A stretch of 64,000 nucleotides of DNA from Microbispora rosea subsp. aerata (GTDB taxonomy: Bacteria; Actinomycetota; Actinomycetes; Streptosporangiales; Streptosporangiaceae): positions 269,680 through 333,679 of the forward strand of contig NZ_BMPY01000002.1 of assembly GCF_014647835.1 (NCBI RefSeq), given 5' to 3'. The stretch's first letter is position 1. Each line of letters starts with the position of its first letter. Below are positions 57,840 to 64,000 of the stretch, piece after piece. The position numbers were made by a program, and so were the translations under genes. The notes below the pieces were generated by a model, which saw only the letters and a list, made by a program, of their open reading frames with translations, had not been told where the DNA came from and did not search any database.

Positions 57840-58844
57840 TCATCGCGCCTGCGCACCGGCCCGCAGATGGAGGGGCATGTGCGACTTGATCTCCTCGGCC
57901 GCCTCAGGGCCGTACGCGACCGCCAGACGCTTCACGAACTCGCCCGGGTCCAGCCGATAATCCTGCGGGCCGGCCACCTCCAGCACCGTCGTGGCGAGGG
58001 CGCAGCCGACCTGGGCCGCCCGGTTCAGCGACATGCCCCACGCGACCGCCGCCAGGAAGCCCGCGCGGAACGCGTCGCCCACTCCGGTGGGATCGGTCTC
58101 GACGGCGGCGGGCACGGCCGGCACCTCGATCGCCGGCAGGCCGGCCTGCTCGATCCGGACCCCGTCCCTGCCGTGGGTGGAGATCCAGTAGTCCACGCGC
58201 CGGAGCACGTCGCTCTCCGACCAGCCGGTCTTCTTGCACAGCAGGGCCCGCTCGTAGGCGTTGGTGAACAGGTAGCGCGCGCCCTCCACGAGTCGGCGGA
58301 CGCTCTCACCGTCCATCCGTGCGAGCTGCTGCGAGGGGTCGGCCGCGAAGGCGTAACGCAGGTCGCGGCACTCGTCGGTGTGCCGCACCATGGCCTCGGG
58401 ATCGTCAGGGCTGATCAGAACGAGGTCGAGCCCTCCGAGCCGCTCGGCCACGGGTCGCAGGACGAGGTTCCTCGCCTCGGCCATGGCACCGGGATAGAAG
58501 GTCGCGATCTGGTTGCCCGCGGAGTCGGTCGTGCAGATGAACCGCGCGGTGTGCCGGGTGGCGGACAGCAGCAGGAACCGGCAGTCCACTCCCTCGCGCT
58601 CCAGGTCCGTGCGGGTGGCGGCGAAATCCGCACCGGCCGCGCCGAGGAGCACCGGTGCGTGCCCCAGCCGCGCCAGCCCGATCGCGATGTTGGCGCCGGC
58701 GCCGCCGCGCCGTACCACCAGGTCGTCGGCGAGAAAAGACAGTGAGATTTCCTCGAGGTGCTCGGCCACCAATTGGTCGGCGAACCGGCCCGGAAAAGTC
58801 ATCAAATGGTCGGTGGCGATGGAACCCGCGACGACGATCCGCAC
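57840..58844 (-). CDS. Adenosine kinase (PfkB family)
   Basis: Phosphorylates adenosine to AMP. The 334-residue ribokinase-fold protein has VAGSIATDHLMTFPGRF at the N-terminus (the actinobacterial adenosine kinase pattern), RRGGAGANIAIGLARLG near residue 45, and the anion-hole/catalytic motif DPTGVGDAFRAGFLAAVAWG near 255 with Asp as base. It is convergent with the antiporter. In this cluster it would use adenosine released by the S-adenosylhomocysteine hydrolase, keeping purines in balance; that role is inferred from context. Confidence 0.9.
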   Translation of the reverse strand: MRIVVAGSIATDHLMTFPGRFADQLVAEHLEEISLSFLADDLVVRRGGAGANIAIGLARLGHAPVLLGAAGADFAATRTDLEREGVDCRFLLLSATRHTARFICTTDSAGNQIATFYPGAMAEARNLVLRPVAERLGGLDLVLISPDDPEAMVRHTDECRDLRYAFAADPSQQLARMDGESVRRLVEGARYLFTNAYERALLCKKTGWSESDVLRRVDYWISTHGRDGVRIEQAGLPAIEVPAVPAAVETDPTGVGDAFRAGFLAAVAWGMSLNRAAQVGCALATTVLEVAGPQDYRLDPGEFVKRLAVAYGPEAAEEIKSHMPLHLRAGAQAR

Positions 58845-59242
58845 GACACGCTCCTCCTTTTTCAGACGTCGTGCAAATCATCGCCCGCCGCGCCGCCGGC
58901 GGACAACCGCACATAGGTGGAATCAGGATTACTACGTTCTAGGTAGGCCCGTTCATCCCTTTTGGCGTTTCCGCGGCGCCGAAGTCATTTATAACGTGAA
59001 TCCGCCGGCCCTCATCTCGCGGAAAGGGCTGGAAAGCGATGGCGGCGGAAAGCGCGGAGCGCCCCCGCCGGCCGTCGGCCGCTTGAACGGTCTTGCCCGC
59101 CTCGGCACGGGCTCCGCGGCGGGCCCGCCGGAAAGAGCGCGCCCGCCCGTCGTCGAGGCGCGACCCTCGCCGACGGGGCGGGCGGCGTCTCGCCCACGGA
59201 ATCACCGTCGTGCACGCGCTGACACGGCGGACGCCGCGCCCG
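58845..59242. promoter_or_regulatory. Upstream region of the adenosine kinase gene
   Basis: No gene in 398 bp. ACTACG occurs at 58931-58936, like the half-site upstream of flA, within the weak dyad TACTACGTTCTAGGTA. TATAAA-like sequence (minus strand, near 58988-58994) could be the -10 box. Evidence for each is slight. Confidence 0.3.
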
Positions 59243-59941
59243 TCACCGGTGCCCCCTCTCCGGCTTCGGAACCGATCCGTGCGCGGGACGCTGGAACTCC
59301 TTGGGCTCGATGAGACCCATCGCGATGGCCTTGTTGATCGCGTTCATCCGCGTCGTCACCTCCAGCTTCATGTAGATGTTCGTCAGATGCCGCTTCACCG
59401 TGCCCTCGGTGATGAAAAGCCGGGCGGCGATCTGGGCGTTGCTCAGGCCGGACGACACCGCCTTGAGCACCTCGAACTCGCGAGGCGAGAGCGGGGAGGC
59501 CGCGGGCTCCACCATCCTGGCCATGGTTTCCCGCGAAACGGACACGACTACCTGTTCGTCGTCGCGCCGGGCGCCTCGGATCGCCGCGAGCAACGTCTCC
59601 CGGTTGGCGGACTTGATCACATAGGCCGCCGCGCCCGCCGCGAGCATCCGTTCGACCAGCGCCGGGTGATCGTGCATGGTCAAGACGATCACCCGGGTCG
59701 CCGGAAACTCCCGCAGGACCTCACGCACCGTCGTCTCGGGAGGAGGGCCGGGCATCTCGATGTCGAGCATCGCGACGTCCGGGTGGGTTTTCCTGACCGT
59801 GGCCAGGAGCGCGTCGCCGGAGTCGGCCTGGCCCGTCACCGCCAGATCCGGCTCCTGCGACAGCAGTTCGACCAGGCCCTCGCGGAACAACGTGTGGTCG
59901 TCGGCGACGACGAGGCGGATACGGTTATCTGCCGCATTCAT
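59243..59941 (-). CDS. NarL/LuxR-type response regulator
   Basis: The 232-residue regulator has a REC domain (RLVVADDHTLFREGLVELL, phospho-acceptor in VAMLDIEMPG near residue 57, Lys in YVIKSANRETL near 108) and a C-terminal LuxR helix-turn-helix (LSPREFEVLKAVSSGLSN, then ITEGTVKRHLTNIYMKL). The ATG at 59941 lies inside the last codons of the kinase gene (17-base overlap), so the two are translationally coupled. It is the best candidate for a cluster-specific regulator. Confidence 0.92.
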   Translation of the reverse strand: MNAADNRIRLVVADDHTLFREGLVELLSQEPDLAVTGQADSGDALLATVRKTHPDVAMLDIEMPGPPPETTVREVLREFPATRVIVLTMHDHPALVERMLAAGAAAYVIKSANRETLLAAIRGARRDDEQVVVSVSRETMARMVEPAASPLSPREFEVLKAVSSGLSNAQIAARLFITEGTVKRHLTNIYMKLEVTTRMNAINKAIAMGLIEPKEFQRPAHGSVPKPERGHR

Positions 59942-60572
59942 CACTCGCTCTTCTCTGCGGCACCCCGATGGCAATTCGCGTTCCCCGGCAGTGACAGGAA
60001 GCGATTTCGAAATCACCTCCCACATTGGCCACCCGCTCACTCATGGAGGCGAGCCCCAGGCCCTCCGCCGGCGGCAGCCGGCGCGGCTCGAACCCCTCCC
60101 CGTCGTCCTCCACGACCGCGCGGATCATCTCCCCCTCGAGTCGCACATCCACAGTGATCCGGCGGGCCCGGGCATGGACCACCGCGTTCTGCACGGCCTC
60201 CCTGAGCACCAGGCGCAATTGCTCGTACACGTCGGTCTCGCCCACGGCTCGGCCGCGCATTCCCTCCGCCCCGTTCCGCCCCGGCGCACGGTCGTCATAC
60301 AGCGGGAGGTCGTGTCTCGAGTGCCGCTCGTGCTCGGCCCTCGTTCGCAGCCTGGCGGCGACGTGCCGAAGTCGCTCAAGTGCGTCGGCGGCGGCTTGCC
60401 TGGCGAAAGAGAGAGACTTCAGCGCGGTCGATCCGCGCACCTCGCCGCTCATTTCAGCCAGTTCCAGCCAGGTCACCACCGTGAGCATCGCGTGCGCGAC
60501 CTCGTCGTGAATTTCCCGGCTCAGCGCGCGCAACTCCTCCGCGCTTCCCCCGACCGTTAAATGCTTGTCCAC
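59925..60572 (-). CDS. Small soluble NarX-type histidine kinase without sensor domain
   Basis: At 215 residues this is a bare transmitter. HisKA_3 begins near residue 15 with the phospho-His in SREIHDEVAHAMLTVV, followed by an HATPase with LREAVQNAVVHARAR near 125, VEDDGEGFEP and GLGLASMSERV near 175. It has no transmembrane segment or recognisable input domain, so it must sense an intracellular cue or act with another protein. The GTG start has AGGAG five bases upstream. It is coupled to the LuxR-type regulator gene. Confidence 0.9.
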   Translation of the reverse strand: MDKHLTVGGSAEELRALSREIHDEVAHAMLTVVTWLELAEMSGEVRGSTALKSLSFARQAAADALERLRHVAARLRTRAEHERHSRHDLPLYDDRAPGRNGAEGMRGRAVGETDVYEQLRLVLREAVQNAVVHARARRITVDVRLEGEMIRAVVEDDGEGFEPRRLPPAEGLGLASMSERVANVGGDFEIASCHCRGTRIAIGVPQRRASDECGR

Positions 60573-61155
60573 GCCTTCTCCTGTCGGGCAGCAATATTCG
60601 GCACGGCACAGAGCCGCATTTCACCTGTATCACTCCGGTTACACGCACAAGGCTCTATTGCAGGACGTGAGACATGGAGTCAGGATTGCTCTGACTTACA
60701 GTAATGCCCATTGACACAATCATCAAGAAGGCAAGTGTGGACATCTTCGCGATCACGCTAGGTAATCACATGAAAACGGGGAGACAAAATGCGTTCGGTC
60801 CGTCAAAAGCGCCAAGGGAGATGCGGTCCGGCGCCCGGGATGAAATTCGAATACCGGTCGCGCCCATCCTGAATTACATGCATCCATTTTTCGGCGGACC
60901 GGCACCAGGCTCCCCGTTGAGGCGGCCCAGGAACCATTCCCCCGCCGATGGCAGTGTCCGCGTGCCACTCGGCGCGGCGGCATCCCGGTCCCGCCGCCCG
61001 CGACCACGCCGGCGGGTGCGGCACCGGCGAGGGGCCGCACACGGCGGGGCCGGACGCACACGACCGCAGGAGACCGGGAAGACCGGATCACCCCATACCC
61101 AGGCGGGCCACCCGATCGGGTGACGGCGACAACGATGTGACTCAGCCCTCTACCA
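60573..61155. other. Gap upstream of the two-component operon
   Basis: I see no recognisable gene. The segment 60660-60850 is much AT-richer than its surroundings. One rightward frame (60704-61123) starts plausibly but soon becomes Arg/Pro-rich with no ribosome site, so I do not call it. The region should hold the two-component promoter and perhaps a small RNA or lost gene. Confidence 0.4.
60604..60616. promoter_or_regulatory. Copy of the flA-promoter palindrome upstream of the kinase gene
   Basis: CGGCACAGAGCCG differs at one base from CGGCACAGTGCCG at 55137-55149 upstream of flA. It lies 32-44 bases before the kinase GTG. An extra CGGCAC half-site overlaps on its left. Binding by the cluster regulator with autoregulation is a reasonable hypothesis. 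Confidence 0.5.
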
Positions 61156-61200
61156 TGCAGCCCCGGCCCTGCCGGGGCTACCGGTAGGACCGGGGCTGCA
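61156..61200 (-). terminator. Hairpin downstream of metK
   Basis: Perfect 11-base arms TGCAGCCCCGG (61156-61166) and CCGGGGCTGCA (61190-61200) enclose a region with a further CCGG-rich fold. It lies 58 bases beyond the metK stop on the transcribed strand and should end the flB-metK transcript. Confidence 0.6.
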
Positions 61201-61257
61201 CACAGCGACACCGGGTGGTATGCGAGGGCGGCCGTCGCGCGCCCGGCCGCCCTCGCC

Positions 61258-62448
61258 TCAGATACCCGCAGCCTGCCGAAGCGCCTCCACACGGTCGGTG
61301 CGTTCCCACGTCATCGTGGCAGTCTCCTCCCTGCCGAAATGCCCGAACGCCGCCGTCTGCGCGTAGATCGGCCGCAACAGGTCCAGCTCGGCGATGATGG
61401 CCGCCGGGCGAAGGTCGAAGACCTCGGTCACGGCGTTCTGGATCTGCTCGACCGGGATCTTCTCCGTGCCGAAGCACTCGACGAACAGGCCGACCGGGCG
61501 GGCCTTGCCGATCGCGTACGCCACCTGCACCTCGCAGCGCGCGGCCAGACCCGCGGCCACGACGTTCTTGGCGACCCAGCGCATGGCGTAGGCCGCCGAC
61601 CGGTCCACCTTCGAAGGGTCCTTGCCGGAGAAGGCTCCGCCGCCGTGCCGCGCCATGCCGCCGTAGGTGTCCACGATGATCTTGCGTCCCGTCAGGCCGG
61701 CGTCGCCCATCGGGCCTCCCACCTCGAAGCGCCCGGTCGGGTTGACCAGCAGCCGGTAGCCGTCCGTCTGCAAGTCGAGCCGGGCGAGCTCCGGGGCCAC
61801 CACGTAGTGCTCGATGTCGGGAGCGAGAAGTTCGTCGAGGTCGACGTCCGGAGCGTGCTGGGTCGAGACCACGATCGTGTCGAGCCGTACGGGCAGATCA
61901 CCCCGGTAGGCGATCGTCACCTGGGTCTTCCCGTCCGGTCGCAGGTACGGCAGCACGCCCTCCCTGCGGACCGTCGAGAGCCGCCGAGCCAGGCGATGCG
62001 CGAGCATCAACGGCAGCGGCATCAGCTCCGGCGTCTCCGAGCACGCGTACCCGAACATCAGGCCCTGGTCGCCCGCACCCTGCAGGTCAAGCGGGTCGAC
62101 GTTTCCCGTGCGGGCCTCGTAGGACCGCTCGACCCCCTGGGCGATGTCCGGCGACTGCCGGCCGATCGACACGGTCACAGCGCAGGAGGCTCCGTCGAAC
62201 CCCTTCGCCGATGAGTCGTAGCCGATCTCCAGGATCTTCTCCCGCACGATCGACTCCACATCGGGCAGGCGCTGCGACGTCTCCCCGGTCAGATGCACGA
62301 ACCCCGTGCTGATCATCGTCTCGATCGCGGCCCTGCTGTGCGGATCGGCGGCCAGCAACGCGTCGAGGACGGCGTCGCTCAACTGGTCGGCGATCTTGTC
62401 TGGATGTCCCTCGGTAACCGACTCGGAAGTGAAGAGGCGTTCGGGCAC
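61258..62448 (-). CDS. metK: S-adenosylmethionine synthetase, cluster copy
   Basis: Makes SAM from methionine and ATP. The 396-residue protein has [20 protein letters not shown] at residues 9-28, [13 protein letters not shown] near 126, [20 protein letters not shown] near 236, and the P-loop-like [17 protein letters not shown] near 271. The GTG start has AGGAGG five bases upstream and lies 28 bases after flB. The housekeeping metK of actinomycetes usually sits in the gmk-rpoZ-coaBC-priA region, which would begin just beyond the left end of this window, so this copy appears dedicated to supplying SAM to the fluorinase and reusing its methionine. Confidence 0.95.
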   Translation of the reverse strand: MPERLFTSESVTEGHPDKIADQLSDAVLDALLAADPHSRAAIETMISTGFVHLTGETSQRLPDVESIVREKILEIGYDSSAKGFDGASCAVTVSIGRQSPDIAQGVERSYEARTGNVDPLDLQGAGDQGLMFGYACSETPELMPLPLMLAHRLARRLSTVRREGVLPYLRPDGKTQVTIAYRGDLPVRLDTIVVSTQHAPDVDLDELLAPDIEHYVVAPELARLDLQTDGYRLLVNPTGRFEVGGPMGDAGLTGRKIIVDTYGGMARHGGGAFSGKDPSKVDRSAAYAMRWVAKNVVAAGLAARCEVQVAYAIGKARPVGLFVECFGTEKIPVEQIQNAVTEVFDLRPAAIIAELDLLRPIYAQTAAFGHFGREETATMTWERTDRVEALRQAAGI

Positions 62449-62476
62449 GTCGTCCTCCTGCAGCGAGATCGCAGTG

Positions 62477-63355
62477 TCAATGCGAAAGGTGTCCGCCGAT
62501 CAGAAGCTCAAGCTGATCGCGCACCACCTGGGGCACCGCGGTGCGGTCGGTGATGATCGCGTGGGCCAGCGCGTTCCGGCACGGGCATTCCGGGTCCGCC
62601 GGCAGTTTCTCGATCAGAGCGGCCAGGGTGTTCACCGCCGCCTCGGCGTTGCGCGCCATCACCTGGCTCACCTGGTCGGCGTCCACGTCCTCGGCACCGG
62701 AGTGCCAGCAGTCGTAGTCGGTGACCAGCGCGAGCCCGGCGTAGCACAGCTCCGCCTCCCGGGCGAGTTTGGCCTCGGGCGCCGCGGTCATGCCGATCAC
62801 GTCCATTTTCAGGAAGCGGTACAGCTCGGATTCCGCCCGTGTGGAGAACTGCGGCCCCTCCATGCAGATGTACGTCCCGGAGTCGTGCACAGGAGTGTTC
62901 GCCGCCGCGCGCGCCGCGTCGGCCAAATCCGCCCGCAGCCGCAGGCAGTAAGGGTCGGCGAGCGAGACGTGCACGACCAGGCCCTCGCCGAAGAAGGTCG
63001 ACGCCCGCCCTTTCGTCCAGTCCACGAGCTGGTGCGGCACGACGAGATGCCCCGGTTCGTAGTCGGCACGCAGGCTGCCCACGGCGCTGACCCCGACCAC
63101 CTGGGTCACGCCCAGCGCCTTCAACGCGTACACGTTCGCCCGCGCCGGGATCGCGGAGGGCGGGACCAGATGCCCGCGGCCGTGACGCGGCAGGAACGCG
63201 ACGCGACGCCCCCGCAGTTCGCCGACGACGAGCGGGCCGCTGTGGGCGCCGAAGGGGGTGGGGACGCGGACCACCTCCGGGCGTTCCAGGCCCGCCAGGT
63301 CGTACAGCCCGCTGCCTCCGATCACTCCTATTTCCGCGCGTTCCTGCTTGGCCAT
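62477..63355 (-). CDS. flB: 5'-fluoro-5'-deoxyadenosine phosphorylase (MTAP family)
   Basis: Phosphorolysis of 5'-fluoro-5'-deoxyadenosine to 5-fluoro-5-deoxyribose 1-phosphate and adenine. The 292-residue nucleoside phosphorylase has [14 protein letters not shown] at the N-terminus, [21 protein letters not shown] near 54 (phosphate and ribose site), [16 protein letters not shown] near 168, and the purine-site TDYDCWH near 213 where Asp residues favour 6-aminopurines. Family membership alone would allow methylthioadenosine as substrate; linkage with flA and metK favours the fluoronucleoside. It is the first gene of the flB-metK operon. Confidence 0.9.
   Translation of the reverse strand: MAKQERAEIGVIGGSGLYDLAGLERPEVVRVPTPFGAHSGPLVVGELRGRRVAFLPRHGRGHLVPPSAIPARANVYALKALGVTQVVGVSAVGSLRADYEPGHLVVPHQLVDWTKGRASTFFGEGLVVHVSLADPYCLRLRADLADAARAAANTPVHDSGTYICMEGPQFSTRAESELYRFLKMDVIGMTAAPEAKLAREAELCYAGLALVTDYDCWHSGAEDVDADQVSQVMARNAEAAVNTLAALIEKLPADPECPCRNALAHAIITDRTAVPQVVRDQLELLIGGHLSH

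Positions 63356-64000
<645 letters not shown>

Noticed and set aside
60704-61123. 139-codon rightward gene in the gap before metK
   Set aside because: The first 40 codons look plausible, but the rest is Arg/Pro-rich, there is no ribosome site, and no family is recognisable.

Overview
The window is a high-GC actinomycete chromosome, most likely a member of the Streptosporangiales or a close relative. The reasons are a bldD developmental regulator, a block (17-28 kb) ordered like the Rv2170-Rv2176 region of mycobacteria and its Streptomyces counterpart, a PASTA kinase, many genes with TANNNT boxes only 6-7 nt before the start codon (leaderless mRNAs), and very high G+C at third codon positions. 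It contains no rRNA, tRNA or CRISPR array that I can see.

Layout. 0.8-10.7 kb: a complete pyrimidine operon on the minus strand (pyrR-pyrB-pyrC-carA-carB-pyrK-pyrD-pyrF), mostly linked by 4-base ATGA overlaps and preceded by a PyrR-binding RNA loop. Four degenerate ~100-117 bp tandem repeats lie downstream. 11-17 kb: bldD, arginine deiminase, a TetR regulator with an NAD-dependent reductase, a frameshifted tnpB remnant, a HEPN protein with two LexA-like boxes upstream, and an L,D-transpeptidase. 17-28 kb: YbaK, GNAT, metF, polyprenyl synthase, thiE, an Rv2175c-type regulator, an FAD reductase, TPP riboswitch-thiO-thiS-thiG, and a pknL-type kinase. 28-36.4 kb: a urate/allantoin catabolic operon (minus). 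36.5-53 kb: nfo, repeat tracts, LytTR/LytS two-component genes, an orphan kinase, a sulfite-oxidase-like enzyme, aroF behind an aromatic-amino-acid attenuator, thiI, a pyrophosphate-type phosphofructokinase, a MarR-GNAT fusion, and a MerR-VIT/VWA pair.

The notable part is 53.3 kb to the right edge: an organofluorine biosynthetic gene cluster. It encodes a 299-residue fluorinase (FlA) that keeps every nucleoside- and fluoride-pocket residue known from Streptomyces cattleya, and a fluoroacetyl-CoA thioesterase (FlK) with its catalytic Thr/Glu/His/Arg set. It also encodes a 5'-fluoro-5'-deoxyadenosine phosphorylase (FlB) in an operon with a second S-adenosylmethionine synthetase, an S-adenosylhomocysteine hydrolase cut by the window end, an adenine phosphoribosyltransferase-like protein, an adenosine kinase, a cation/proton antiporter, a sensor-less two-component pair, and a DUF190 protein at the left border.

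How the cluster would work (inference): FlA uses SAM and fluoride to make 5'-fluoro-5'-deoxyadenosine and methionine, and the local MetK turns methionine back into SAM. FlB cleaves the fluoronucleoside to the fluoro-sugar phosphate and adenine, and the phosphoribosyltransferase recovers the adenine. SahH and adenosine kinase handle SAH-derived adenosine, and FlK hydrolyses toxic fluoroacetyl-CoA. A 13-base site near the flA promoter recurs with one mismatch upstream of the two-component operon and is a candidate regulator site. The later steps (isomerase, aldolase, aldehyde dehydrogenase or transaldolase) are not in the window and would be expected further right.
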